Below are positions 37,236 through 48,705 of a stretch of 64,000 nucleotides of DNA, in pieces. Origin of the DNA: Agrocybe praecox (lineage: Eukaryota; Basidiomycota; Agaricomycetes; Agaricales; Agrocybaceae); assembly GCA_964017145.1 (NCBI GenBank), contig OZ024852.1, positions 1,303,945-1,367,944 on the forward strand. The letters are read 5' to 3'. The notes under the pieces were generated by a model that ran no database searches, was not told the origin of the DNA, and saw only the letters and a program-made list of their open reading frames with translations. Both the position numbers and the translations under genes were made by a program. Numbering within the stretch: position 1 is the stretch's first letter; each line of letters opens with the position of its first letter.

Positions 37236-37626
37236 GGCGCACATTCTTTAGTTCTCGCAAATGTTCCTTTCTTTCGCTGTTCTCATTTCTTTTCAATCAA
37301 AATATACTGGATACTACTTTGCAATATTCTCACGTCACCATTATGTTACACAACCGCTTGAACGGCATTGAAACTGTGATATAAAAGTGTCGTCCCATCA
37401 CTGCATAAATCAACTTTCAACTCATGTCTCCTTCCCTTGTACTCGCAGATGCGATCAGAATGGGGAGCAACGGAAAGATTGAGTGGCCTCATAGAATGGA
37501 GCTGGAATATCTGCCCGCTCAGGATTTATTTGGCCGAAAATGCTATGACCCTTTTCTGTGCAGCCAGGGATTCTGGAAGCGACTCGTCGTTAAACGCTTT
37601 ACATCCAGAGCCTGGATAGACGACAC

Positions 37627-37945
37627 TTACAAGAATACAGTGCAAACGTAGCCTCCAGGCACAATTGTCGCCTGAACTGCATTGTCCAGGTAATCGTTGA
37701 AGTCGACACACGCTCCAGGCGTTATGGGCAGTGCAGGATAGTCGCATCCTGCATCGCGTGTGCAAAAGGTGATTGTTGCAGGAAAATTCTGCGTTATAAT
37801 AAATATTTGTTCGTTGAATAGGTATATAGAGGCTAGTGTTACGACGCACTGGAGTTGGAGCCTTTACTGCTGCTTCAGCAACGATGGGAGACCCAGAGGC
37901 GCTCACAACAAACACAGCCAGAGCAGATACGAGACAAAGTTGCAT
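37627..37945 (-). CDS. Small secreted cysteine-containing protein A
   Basis: Two exons: 37945-37850 and 37788-37627, giving 85 residues. The first 18 or so residues (QLCLVSALAVFVVSASG) form a signal peptide. The mature part has four cysteines spread as TFC, AGC, GACVDF and YVC, with PGACVDFNDYL and VPGGYVCTVF shared with protein B at 38956-39320. A TATA-like box lies about 70 bp upstream. Probably exported; no known family, and no enzyme motif. Agarics carry many such effector-like or surface proteins. Confidence 0.72.
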
Positions 37946-38955
37946 GCTGGAGATATTTTATGCTCAATGGACTTCAAGCAGTTGGTTGTTAATCCTTACT
38001 ATGTGCTTTCGTCCTCTATATACCACTCGAGGGAGTAATTCTGACGTAATTATCAATAGGGCATGCTCCATCCACCACGGATGTTCATGGTTCCTAATCA
38101 TTAGGATCCTCTGGTTACTCATGTAGTTAATTGCCACTACTGTGTAAAAGTATTCAATCCAGTTGCGATGAAGAGAAAACCCCTGATAGAGTCAGATTTA
38201 GTTAGTATCGGAAATAAAATGCGGGTGTTAATATACGTACAATGGATGTGACGGCCATAGTTGAGATTGAATGAAGGGTAACCTTATAATATGAAGGTTA
38301 GACTCGATGACGGTCCTTCTATAGTACTCTACAGTAGACTTCTACCAATAATATGCTAATAATTCTGCCAAGAGGCCTATAGAAAAAGGCCCATTCGTGT
38401 TGCTCATTAACAAATGTTATTGTCTGGCGGTGAACCTTCAAGAATGCCGGTTGTGCTGATCTATTTTTATCGAGTTACTGCTTAGATGGGCTATATTTAG
38501 TCGTCGGCGCTTGTTGTCGACCCTCTAGGCTCAAAGTCGTACAGTAGTCTTTATTTACTGAATTTAACGGTGCAAACACCTGAGCGTAGCCACGCAAAAT
38601 ATTTCACACTATAAATTTATATTGACTGAAATTTCTATGATTTGTCATCCCAAGTTCAAAATATATTATACACCATTTTCCAGTCATTGACAGGGTACAG
38701 TTCCACTAGAAACGGTGAAACAATAAGTTTCATGGATTTAGCGGATTATACTCAGTTTTATTCCTCGCGACTCACACATGCCAGGTCACCAGGGAGAGCA
38801 ACGGTAGGAGCCTGTCTTCTCATAGAACTGACCCGGAACGTCCTGGGCGACAGGATCGAGCTGACCAAAGAAGCTGTGTCCTATGTCCGAGCAACCAGGA
38901 ATCCTAGAGCGCAAGGAATAGTTAAGTAAATATCATTAATAAATAAATATTTTGC
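37946..38955. other. Intergenic between secreted proteins A and B
   Basis: Holds the promoter of protein A. A plus-strand open stretch at 38642-38929 reads through AT-rich and then ordinary sequence, but has no known relatives or start context. No gene called. Confidence 0.4.
38014..38023 (-). promoter_or_regulatory. TATA-like box of small secreted protein A
   Basis: GTATATAGAG on the minus strand, about 70 nt before the start codon at 37945. Confidence 0.5.
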
Positions 38956-39320
38956 TCATGAGAAGAGCACGAATGCCACATACAAGAATACTGTGCAGAC
39001 ATAGCCGTTGGGAACAATCACTTGCTGGACAATGTTGGCGAGGTAGTCGTTGAAGTTGACACACGCTCCAGGCGTAATGGTCATTGCGGGGTAAGTACAA
39101 CCTGCTCCTGGAACGCAAAATATGATTGAGGGAGGTGTATCCTGCGAACATATATGTAAACATTCACGGTTAAATGCGATAGGACTCAGGTTTCAGTGAA
39201 GTGGGAGTATTCAATTTAACATACAGGTTCAGGAGCTTTAACGCCCGTGTCAAGAACAGCGGGCGAGCCAGAGACGGTCACTGTCAAGAGAGTCAAAACG
39301 GATGCGAGAGAAATTTTCAT
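38956..39320 (-). CDS. Small secreted cysteine-containing protein B
   Basis: Two exons: 39320-39225 and 39141-38956, giving 93 residues. The first exon has the same length (96 nt) and layout as that of protein A. It has a signal peptide (KISLASVLTLLTVTVSG), then KAPEP at the splice site as KAPTP in A. The mature part shares ITPGACVNFNDYL and YVCTVFL and the four cysteines. It runs eight residues longer, ending YVAFVLFS. Clearly a duplicate of A in direct orientation 1 kb apart. Function unknown; a role on the hyphal surface is a guess. Confidence 0.72.
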
Positions 39321-40194
39321 GCTGGAGGTGCTGAAGAATAAGTCACTGAAATTGCTCCCCTTGAGCCTTACCACGTCCATCTTTTTATAGTAGAAATTCC
39401 AATGAATTGGACACCATCATTGATTAAGGCGTGGACAATTGAAGATTGCTTTCCTTGACTCAATCACTAACAGAATCGCTGTGTTGATAAAGCGGGCAAT
39501 AATGTACTTGTAATCGAACTTTTGTGCCGATGATATCGAAGGTCATTACCGTACGTTGAGTAGAGGACCCTAGAAACTCACGCAGAAGCCTCATACCAAT
39601 TGATTGCACGGCGAGCATAAGAGGATCAAGAATAAAATCAATTATACACGACCACGCATTCTAGCAAGCTGTTCGCTGTGCGGATGACCGATGGCTTCAA
39701 GAATTAATTCCAAACAAGATTAAAATTTCGACGGGGAGAGGTTGTTACTAATACTGGCCACATAAAGCGGATATGAGCTTTCGACGATTCCCGAGGAGGG
39801 AATCGAAGCCTACGCTGCGCAAGTGGTGGTAGTACTAGGCTTAACTTGCAACCTAAGGACAGTGCAGGATCGACGGTTCTTGAAGAGTTGATTTGGGCTA
39901 TCCGCTCTGAAGACCGTCAGAATAGAAATCGTACCATTCATACAATAAACTTCTTGGAAACCATCGAATGCAAAGTGTCCGCCGTCGACGGGTGAAGCAA
40001 AAAACAGATGAGTAACTTTACAGCCATAAAAACACGGCTTAATAAATTGCAAATAGATATAAAAAAGAGAAGGAACCAACGACAGAAAGTGGGGTAATTG
40101 GGAACAGACGATAGAAAGATTTTAGGCTGCATAAGCCGTAAAGCTTTGAAGGCTCATACCGAGAAGCCGCCACTGACACCAAGAATCACAAATG
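39321..40194. other. Intergenic region without a recognised gene
   Basis: Upstream of secreted protein B and downstream of the oxidoreductase. A small perfect hairpin, CGATTCCC with GGGAATCG, lies at about 39784-39805. A minus-strand open stretch at 39810-40079 has no recognisable partner exon. Confidence 0.45.
39381..39389 (-). promoter_or_regulatory. TATA box of small secreted protein B
   Basis: TATAAAAAG on the minus strand, about 60 nt before the start codon at 39320. Confidence 0.55.
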
Positions 40195-41716
40195 TCACAT
40201 CCTACATGGACGAACACCAAGTCCGCTCTGCATTCAACCGTAAGTAATCTTTTTTCTCTGCCTCATCAACGAGACACAACTGCGTACCTTTTCATAAACT
40301 TTCTCAACCCACTCCATATTGACCATCGAATCCTCCTTGTCCAACCACGTCTCCGGCTCTCTTCCTCTAACTTTCTCAACGAAAGCTTCGAGCTGGAAGC
40401 GGTACGTCGTCCACCACCCCTCTCCTAAACCTTTCTTCCCCTCCACGTCCTTGTATATATACGCTTTCTCGTCACGCGAATAGCCTCCCTTTATCTTGAC
40501 CCCGATTGAATGATACAACGTCGGTAGAACGAAATTGAAGATTTCTACGCTCCCGAGCGCACCTTCCACTTTTGCGCTGATTCTTGGAAACTGTGGGATG
40601 AACCCGTACGTAGGGGGGACTGCCAAGTCGCACCGAATAGTGGCAGTGACGTCATTGGGAAGGGCGAGCGTTGCTTCCATGCGGCGGTCAACTTTGGCGA
40701 TGTAGTCTGGGGGAGGAGATCGCGGTGTGAAAACGGTATGAACCGTGGAAAGCACGGAGGTGGGGTCAGAGGATGACAAGTATCGAAGGCAATTCATTGC
40801 ATAACCTTTTGACTATCGTATTAGCACAGTAGACTCTCGAGGATAAAAAAAATAGTATGGACGTACAACCAAGATCCATCATCGCCCCTCCCCCGAGCTC
40901 ATAATCGTACCGAATATCGTCGTCTCCCATGAATCCTTTTGGCAATAACATTTCTACTGTAATGTTCTGGATATCCCCTATCTCACGGCTATCGATAATG
41001 GCTTTTACTCTCTTTATAGCTGGGTGGAATCTATCATAAATTCTCATGAATGACTGACCCCAAAATCAAGCGCATACAGTAACCCAAAAGAAACGTACCT
41101 ATAATGATACGCATCGAGCAATATCAAGTTCTTCTCTTCCGCCAATTCAAACATTGCCTTCGCCTCTCCTGCTGTGTCTGCCGTCGGCTTCTCGTTCAAG
41201 ACGTGTTTGCCTGCACGAAGAGCTTTCATGGTCCACTCGTAGTGCAAAGCATTCGGGAGCTGGTAAAAATACATTTAGAACGCTTCGAATAAGACGGACT
41301 ATATCTCCCTAGTACTACATACCGCATTATAAATCACGTCGACCTCGGGATCGTCCAGCAAAGTTTGATAACCCTCATAAGCCTTTTCGATGCCCCATCT
41401 TTTCGCGTAAGCTTGGGCCTTTTCCAGCTTACGAGCGGCTACGGCGTACACTACAACATCGGGGTGATAACGCGCAGGGAAGATAAGCGCAGGAGGACCA
41501 ATGGTAGCTGCTCCGAGGATGCCAAAATTAAGAGGTTTGGTGGATGCAGTGGTTGAGGCTGAGGGAGAAGTGGCGGATGATAACTTGGGAACTATTGGTG
41601 GGTTGAATACCTATTGGTAATGAAATAACAGTTTGTAAATAACATGTATACAAAATTCAACAATGTGTCTTACGTACCTTGTAAAGGCGCCTTATGAGGC
41701 CTATAAACGAAGACAT
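40195..41716 (-). CDS. Gfo/Idh/MocA family NAD(P)-dependent oxidoreductase
   Basis: Six exons: 41716-41678, 41610-41323, 41259-41099, 41030-40867, 40805-40288 and 40227-40195, giving 400 residues. Rossmann start FGILGAATIG at 42-51 and, at 132-134, the EKP triad with the catalytic-site Lys. DAYHYRFHP and GGGAMMDLGCYAMN follow in the C-terminal substrate domain, and the end is SGLGVRPCRM. This resembles fungal dimeric dihydrodiol/D-xylose dehydrogenase-like members. The substrate is likely a sugar or sugar-derived alcohol but cannot be fixed from sequence. The N-terminal 38 residues are not part of the fold. Confidence 0.88.
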
Positions 41717-43263
41717 TATCTATAATAGTTGGAGCAGCTCAAAGTCCAAGTTTCGAACTCTGAAGAATCTGTCTCAGTCGTTGACGTGGTGCAACGACAC
41801 ACACGCCGTCTGTTTATGTTTCTCTCTCATGCCCATGTATCCTGTGAGAGAAAGCGATTTAGACATGGGTATTCGATTCAGGTGCAAGGAATGGGTGTGT
41901 CACGAGAATGGAAAGCCTAACTGCGCTTGGGCCACCCCCCTAATCTGGTATCACCACCGATCATAGTGCAGAGATTCATGTCTACGTACACCCTCATGCA
42001 ATACTAGACTCCTCGATGATATTCTGTACTTGTGCGTCGTAATAGGTTTCAAAGGCGTACTACATGGCACCAAACAAAGATAGAAGGTTGGGTAGGACAA
42101 TAAGTAGTCCACGGAAACACCCTGACTATATATCGCGCACTTATATTTCTTGATCATTTTTCCACCTCCGTCACGATCCTTTCCTTAACGATGTCAAAGA
42201 ATTATCTAAACAGTTCGTAAGCAAGCAAAGACATACAGTCAACCGACCTACTAGTCTAGGATAGCTCCCATCTACGTCAAAATGTTTGTCATCACATATC
42301 TGCACCTATACCTACACCTCTTCACCAACGAACGAACACACAAAAAAACGAGAAAACCGCTAAGTCCAAAAAATAGCCAAAAGGTGGGGGTATGGTCCAG
42401 TCACCAACTAAAATATTAACGGGTGGCATAGACAACCGGTAAATCCGTGTGCTTCGAATTTCAACATATTCGCAAAGCCAGTGGTTCGAACCTCGGTGTC
42501 GCCCAAAAACCAAAACCAAAAGTCCTTGACTTTGGGAGTGTAATGCGTAGAAGTTACCGACGATTTACCTCCTAGAGAAGAGCAGTCTTTAGTCTGTTAC
42601 CTGGTTGACATAAGTAGGCGCAGCGGCCCTCCTATAACTTGGAGGTGTTTGCGGTGCCTCACCAGATGAACAAATATAACAGATGGAAGATAGCTTCTTT
42701 TTGGATCACGTTTCAACTTCTTTTTTTTTTTTTTCTAAAGGAGGCGTACCGCTTTGTGCGTTCTTTTTGCATCGCAAACATTTTTAATTTTGTCATTCAC
42801 ATTGTCATTACACAGTACAGTACATAGTACATTTAGTATACTGCGTTTTTTTTTACATCATCACGCCGAAGTAGAGAATACTACACTGTACACACATGAA
42901 AAGAAAAGAAACTCGATACACCAGCATGATACAAAAAACCCAATTTACGAGAAACGAGAAAAAAAGAAGAAAAAGGCGAAGGCAAAAAGAGAAGAACGAG
43001 AAGAAAAACAATCACTGGAGTGTAGGGGGTATTTTGTTTAGAAGAAAAGAACGATCAGACCCATGAAGAATCGCCTTGGTAGGTGTAGGCATGGTTTTGG
43101 GAAGCGTGTATGAACTGATATAGCGAGCTGGTCAGAGATTCGGGAGGAGAGGCTGGGACTGGGATGCAGGCGTAGTAGTAGGAAATGCGATATAGTAGGG
43201 TTGTTTTCGTCGTCCTGGTCATCTGCGCCCTAGGTCTCTCACAACACAAGCACCACCTAGTGC
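41717..43263. other. Intergenic region with tRNA-like relic and poly-T runs
   Basis: Contains the tRNA-like element at 42421-42504, poly-T runs near 42720 and 42846, and an A/G-rich tract at 42898-43015. No protein gene recognised. The 3' end of the 819-residue gene lies at the right edge. Confidence 0.5.
42421..42504 (+). repeat. tRNA-like sequence, probably a SINE head or tRNA fossil
   Basis: GGGTGGC at the 5' end pairs with GTCGCCC at the 3' end (7 bp including G-T pairs), followed by A. A-box-like TGGCATAGACAACCGG and a B box GGTTCGAACC are present. The anticodon and T stems do not pair well, so it is unlikely to be a working tRNA. It is followed by CAAAAGTCCTTGACTTTGGG, which recalls the sequence near the elements at 10590 and 11890. 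Confidence 0.5.
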
Positions 43264-45723
43264 TCATTTCGCATTCGCGCTCGAATGCGGTGGACTAACA
43301 CCCACAACCCCATCTCTCAACCTGATATACGGTTTCCTCCCCGACCCAGGCCCATGTCTCGCTCTCGCCCTCGAACTCGAACTCGCCGGTGTCGTTTCGC
43401 CAACCGCTGGCATCTCACTCGTCCCAGTCCCGTTTCCACCACCAAGACCACCACCACGCGCCCTGCCAGCACCCAAATGCGACCTCCTCAACCTCGCAAA
43501 GTTGCTCGGGAACAACGGGCCTTGTCCTCCTCCACCAGCACCACCAGCACCACCAAAACTAACGAAACTCTCCGCCCCATCGCTGATATATCCACTACTG
43601 CTCATCTCGGCTGGATCAAAGTCGCTGCCAATGACAGAGCTCGCATAGCCGCTGTAGTTGCCCCCACTGTATCGCTTGTAGTAGTTGTAGCTGTTCGAAG
43701 TCGACGTGTGGTTAGGAGGAATACTGCCAGTAGGATGATTGTTATTGTTATTGTTATTATTGGCCCCTGCACTCAAAGAAGCCGACAGGCTCCCTGTCGA
43801 CTCTGATCGTTGGAACGGGCCAAATGCATGGCCACTACCTCCAATCGAGGAAAACGATCCTGCACGCGAATGCGAGCGCGACGATGAGGCGTAATGGGAG
43901 CCCGAGCCGGAAGCTGGGATAGGCTGAGGAGGCACGGTAGAGCCAGTAGAAGTACCAGCGGCGACAACTGCAGCAGCACCCAAGCTCAACCCTGGAGAAG
44001 GAGAGGGAGGGGGATAATTAGGATAAGGCGGTAACGGCGAGATCGGGCTTAACATCGCAAGCGGGGGCGATGACGAGCCTCCAATTGTCTGTTGCTGTTG
44101 CGTGGAGGGTAAAGGCGACGTCGATATCCTTAACCCTTGGATTTGAGAGGGAGAAATCAAATTTGGGTCATCGTCTTCAACATGTCCTGCGTCGCTTCGG
44201 CATTCGCCTTCAATCGTGCTCGCAACCTCCGTCGTTGAGCCTGCTTCCGCCTCTTCTTCCTCTGCATCTTCCGCGATATCCCCCAGCCCGTTATCTGGTG
44301 ATCCGGACATTAAACCTAGAGAAGCAGGCAGTGACAAGGGAGGAGGGTTCCCAGTCAAGCCGGTGGGCGATAATACAAAAGGGGTTGCCAATAGAGGCTC
44401 GATGGAAATGTATTCTGGGCTAGAGAGCCCAATACTTGCTTCACCAAGGGGACTGAAATGCCCAATGACCATGCCCTCTTGCTCCGACGGAGGACTACGT
44501 ACCCCATGGGGAGTAGGAGCAGCAATTGTAGGTTCTCCCTCCTCCTCTTCCTTGCCCTCAACATCACGCACAGGAGCAGCTGACCGCGCATTCCCCTCGT
44601 TCTTCCTCAGCCCGTGCAACTTATCGTCCATCTGCGCGCGGAAATACGCCTCTTGGTCGTGGTGTTTTCCTGAATATATGCTAGCAGCGGGTGAATCACC
44701 CATACTGAATCGGTTGCTTCGCGCATATATAGGGGAATCCATAACAGCGTCCCAATCCGACCAATGGCCTGTCGCTCCACGACCCTCGTCGTCCGAGATA
44801 TCGCTCGTGTCTGGGCTCTCCTGGTCGTCGTCGAGGAAGTCGTAGTCGACATCAAGCTCAGGAGGGACGCCTAACGCGCCTTTGATGCGCTCCCATAGCA
44901 GTTCAGAGTGAGACAAGATACATTTACGCGCGGCGATGGCCCAAATAAAGTCGGGCGAGACGTCGCGGTCGATATGGGTGAGATGGTACATGAGCTGCTG
45001 GAAATTCCATTGGGAAGGATCGCGCGGGAGAGTTTGTGGAGTAGACGAGTCGGATTTGAGGATGGCAGTACCAGTCGAATTCAAGTTTTTTGGAAAGGTC
45101 TGCGCGAGAAGACCAAAAAGCTTCACGTCGGGAGGAGAGGATATCAGGGTGGCAACTTCGGATGGCCGATCGATGAAAGGAAGGTATATGTCATCTGGAA
45201 GAGGCGTAAAGGTGGCTGGGGCGGGAACACCAGCAGCATCTGCAATGGCGGGGGGTCTTGGGATTGTGCTCTGACGGGCGAGGTCGACGAGCTGGTCTGG
45301 GGTGAGGCGGGGTTTAAATCCAGAACCGGTGTGATAGCCGTGCGGGGAAGAGGGGCGAAGACGGGGTGACGATGATGGGCTGCCTCCCTGACCGTGTCCA
45401 TGATGATGATTATGCTGATCTGGCGACGACGACCTCTCCTTCCCGCCAAATGACGAGAACGCGAAACTGACGCGCTCAGGAGCGGCCGTAGCTGTCGGTG
45501 CGATCCTGCGATGAAGTCTGCGTTGACCAAGGACGGGCGACGACGGAGGTTCATTCAGACTAAGCGGGGTCACTCCTGCGAGCGGAGGAACCCGTACGAT
45601 GGTGAGTTTGCTCGAAGACGACCTGCTCGGGTTCAGGTTTACATCGCTGTGGAGACCGTGCGGATCAGGTGCGCTCGTCGAGCCGCGACGGGCAGAAAGG
45701 CGACGGGTTACAGTAGACGACAT
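43264..45723 (-). CDS. Large disordered conserved fungal protein, function unknown
   Basis: Single exon, 819 residues, ATG at 45723 and stop at 43264. Most of it is Ser/Pro/Gly/Asn-rich and low in complexity. A folded-looking core lies at about 138-300: LTPDQLVDLARQ, PFIDRPSEVATLI, KLFGLLAQTFP, WNFQQLMYHLTHI and WERIKGALGVPPEL. It is followed by an acidic DDDQESPDTSD stretch. I do not recognise a named domain; the conserved helical core suggests a basidiomycete-specific regulatory protein. The ATG sits early in a GC-rich frame with no better start. Confidence 0.75.
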   Translation of the reverse strand: MSSTVTRRLSARRGSTSAPDPHGLHSDVNLNPSRSSSSKLTIVRVPPLAGVTPLSLNEPPSSPVLGQRRLHRRIAPTATAAPERVSFAFSSFGGKERSSSPDQHNHHHGHGQGGSPSSSPRLRPSSPHGYHTGSGFKPRLTPDQLVDLARQSTIPRPPAIADAAGVPAPATFTPLPDDIYLPFIDRPSEVATLISSPPDVKLFGLLAQTFPKNLNSTGTAILKSDSSTPQTLPRDPSQWNFQQLMYHLTHIDRDVSPDFIWAIAARKCILSHSELLWERIKGALGVPPELDVDYDFLDDDQESPDTSDISDDEGRGATGHWSDWDAVMDSPIYARSNRFSMGDSPAASIYSGKHHDQEAYFRAQMDDKLHGLRKNEGNARSAAPVRDVEGKEEEEGEPTIAAPTPHGVRSPPSEQEGMVIGHFSPLGEASIGLSSPEYISIEPLLATPFVLSPTGLTGNPPPLSLPASLGLMSGSPDNGLGDIAEDAEEEEAEAGSTTEVASTIEGECRSDAGHVEDDDPNLISPSQIQGLRISTSPLPSTQQQQTIGGSSSPPLAMLSPISPLPPYPNYPPPSPSPGLSLGAAAVVAAGTSTGSTVPPQPIPASGSGSHYASSSRSHSRAGSFSSIGGSGHAFGPFQRSESTGSLSASLSAGANNNNNNNNHPTGSIPPNHTSTSNSYNYYKRYSGGNYSGYASSVIGSDFDPAEMSSSGYISDGAESFVSFGGAGGAGGGGQGPLFPSNFARLRRSHLGAGRARGGGLGGGNGTGTSEMPAVGETTPASSSSRARARHGPGSGRKPYIRLRDGVVGVSPPHSSANAK

Positions 45724-47250
45724 GGGGACTTGAATAGAGAGTGCAAGTCAATTTATACATGACATCACCCCGTGACTTGGCTCACACTGGTCTGCACTTG
45801 CCACTCTCACGTCGTTCATATAAAAAGTGGACGTTGCCTCTAATTCATCGGTCCAGAAGTTAGAACAAAGCAGGATCCGGACGAAGCCGCGCTGAATGCA
45901 ATTCATCCTGGACACCTTTTCTTTTCTTTCCTAGATCCGTTCCATACACGCGACGAAAGCTCGCGTACATGGCTTTCTACTTTTTTCGAGGAGAGTAACC
46001 ATCTTTGGGGGCGCGTTTTGCGCGTTTTCAGGGATTTACGACAATCCTGTCATGCTCCCTCTGGCAAGTGCATACATCTTGGTACGAATTTCGTATACAA
46101 ACTCGACCCATGTAATATATATCCTATGCAAGAAAGCAATGGAATATATGACGTTCTTGACTGTCCGAAAAATACGTCCGCACGCGAAGTTGTCGTGTAT
46201 TTAAGACCCATTGGATTATAGTCAGGCTAGATCCAGCCATTTCCTCTGTTTTCTGCCTTCAGACGCACACACACGCGCAAAGGGAACTCGCGTTAATTGA
46301 TCACTGTCGGATCTGCAATTTTCGTTGAACCATGCCTCTGTTAACATATTTAGCGCTACTGTGAACATCTATATCGATAATATAGCCTTTGCATCGATTG
46401 CGTTTACATACAGTGGTCGTGACTTTACAAAGTGGTATGCATAAGATCGTATCTTCATGCGAGTAAGCAGGTTACAGCTGTCGTAAGCCTCTCGCAATTG
46501 GGAAAGAGACGATATGCTAAATAGCTTGGATGACATGAGGAGTCATCTGGTCTCCTTCGTCAGTATTAATGAGCTTAAGATTCAATAGCTATCGTGTTGT
46601 CCGCTTAGTATTACTGGACCACGCTCGTACTATAGGCTGTACAGTACGCGGACTCCAGTAAGAAGCGAAGCCGAACACCGTAGCTATTTCCTCTGGAGCA
46701 CTTTAGAGTCACGATTGCGATTGGCACTGCAGGGACAAGGCGTTCGTAGGGCAGAAATCCTTCGGCGACATTACACGTACCAGATTTTTCAGCAGCTGGA
46801 ATAGAGGCCACTTTGGCGATCGAGCAAGAAATCGATAGACGTGAGGCACAACAATGGCAAAATCACGGACTTGCAGTGTTTGAATCCAGCAGGCATAAAC
46901 TGCGAAACGAGATAGCAACTTTGCAGTCCAGTTTTCGTTGTTTGCCATGGTCCATGCCTAGGTTGAAAAAGGCATTAATACACGCGTAAGAAAGCACCAA
47001 TTATCAGATCCAGACGACACAATAAGAGATTGGGTCCAAAAGCTCGTAGATACTCAATAAGGGGCCGGCTAAAGTCGACCAAAGCCTTGCTGCAAGTTTT
47101 GGCTGACTTTGCCTAAGATGATTGTATAAACAAGAAAGTGTAGCCAAACATTGTTTCAGGCCGTCGCAAGTTCAATGCACCAACACATCCCAACTTTTCG
47201 TATACCAACATGAACCGGTGGTTCTTTTTTTTTTCTCTCGCTTTACATTT
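45724..47250. other. Intergenic region without a recognised gene
   Basis: Upstream of the 819-residue gene. Short open stretches at 46018-46221 (plus) and 46611-46948 (minus) match nothing I know. Confidence 0.45.
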
Positions 47251-47256
47251 TCCCCA

Positions 47257-47900
47257 TACCAGAATTATCTTCCCGCCTATCTTCCTGCCACCAGAAATAT
47301 CCCGCCGTTACCAAAACCCCCACAAGTTATAACTGTCAACAAAACCTTCTCACCATTACCAGAATTCTTTTCTGCGCCTTAAAAGCAACATCATAATAGC
47401 CAAATCTAATGGTGCAACCCGTAAACGTACGAATAAAACGATTCCAGACCGTAAACGCACGGATATTCTGCCGCCTTTTCAGACCGTAAACGTACGGATA
47501 ACGCTATTCCTCGTTGCTTCTTGCTCGCCATTACCAGAATCTGTGACGCCTTTGAGCATGCAATCTGGAAAATGTCAATGTTATATTGTGACGCCTCTGT
47601 GCGTGCAACCCAAATGCGACCGTAACCGTTAACGCAACGCCTTCGTGCGTAATTAATGTTCAACTCTTCCCGCCATTACCAGAATCTGTGACGCCTTCGT
47701 GCGTGCAGTCTGGTAATTAATGTTAAACTTTTCCCGACATCATCAGAATATGTGACGCCTTTGTGCTTGCAATCTGCATCTTGAACGATTTCATGCCTTT
47801 CGGTCATCAACGATTCCACGCTTTTGAGCGTCAATGATTCCATGCTTTCGAGCATTAACGATAACTGTCAACCGTCAACTGTAACCTTAAACGCTTACAA
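47257..47900. repeat. Array of degenerate repeats with short hairpins
   Basis: CCATTACCAGAAT recurs (around 47342, 47528, 47673; degenerate near 47259 and 47739), each time followed by TGTGACGCC in the later units. Between and after lie hairpins with related but different stems: CCGTA-AACG-TACGG near 47484, ACGC-CTTCGT-GCGT near 47692, ACGCT-TTTG-AGCGT at about 47818, ATGCT-TTCG-AGCAT at about 47842, CGCTT-ACA-AGCG at about 47892. Paired bases change together between units. No protein frame explains the pattern. Confidence 0.6.
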
Positions 47901-48402
47901 GCGCATATATCTACCTTCTTTCGTCACGTCAATCTTCAAGTTTCTTACAATTCTTACCCAACTTTCCACGGACTGCTGGACGGCCTGGAAATCTAGGATA
48001 TGTTTTAATATTTAATGGATTTAGGTTCTAACTACTCTTTAACAGATGCGTTGCAGGATGGTAAACTTCAAGATATTGACGAAGTTTCGACAATTTCCGG
48101 GATAGAATTTTGTAATGACAACTTTCATTTTTGGACTTTTGCCTGCGGCGTGCTTTTTGCCCATGTGGTTTTTACTGCAGCTGTGCACGGATTTTTGCTA
48201 CATAGCTTTCTCAGCGCACCCTTTTCATTGATGCTTTAAATTTCGGGCATGGCTTTGAACGCCCCTTTCTTTCTCTCATTAGCTTACGCTCACCTTCTTT
48301 GGCTTTCTTTCTGTACTCAACACGACGCGTCTTGGACCTGTTCCTTCTGGTTCTTTCTCATTTGAGTGTTTTCACTGGTCGCGTCGCGCGAGTCTACCAA
48401 GT
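47901..48402. other. Intergenic region, no supported gene
   Basis: A short plus-strand open frame at 48015-48239 starts MDLGSNYSLTDAL and has one hydrophobic segment; it has no recognised relatives, so it is noted but not called. Confidence 0.35.
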
Positions 48403-48504
48403 ATCCAAAGAAATGCAGGGCTTCAATACGGGTGATATCCAAAGAAATGCGGCGCTTCAATACAGGTGACATCCAAAGAAATGCGGCGCTTCAATATGGG
48501 TAAC
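48403..48504. repeat. 34-bp direct tandem repeat, three units
   Basis: Units start at 48403, 48437 and 48471, each beginning ATCCAAAGAAATGC and continuing GGCGCTTCAATA with few differences. They adjoin without spacers, so this is a minisatellite, not a CRISPR array. Confidence 0.85.
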
Positions 48505-48705
48505 GACTTGCGCTGGCGCTTTGCTCTGTCATTCATTGTCGGACCACACAAGCTACTATTTCACTAGTGGGACGGTGTCTTCTCATGTGCGCATCATTCA
48601 CTTTCTGCGCCGATTATAGCATGGTGTATGACCTTTTGCTGATTTACTTCTCTTTAGATTGTCAAAACTCGACTTTAACGAGAGCCAGCCAACGCAAATC
48701 AGTCA

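Noticed and set aside
39810..40079. Minus-strand frame of 89 codons between secreted protein B and the oxidoreductase
   Set aside because: Begins beyond the oxidoreductase stop, has no signal peptide and no partner exons.
43285..44845. Plus-strand frames opposite the 819-residue gene
   Set aside because: Mirror images of its biased Ser/Pro/Gly codons, with no independent features.
48403..48504. Repeat units that might suggest a CRISPR array
   Set aside because: The three 34-bp units adjoin directly without spacers, and the genome is eukaryotic.
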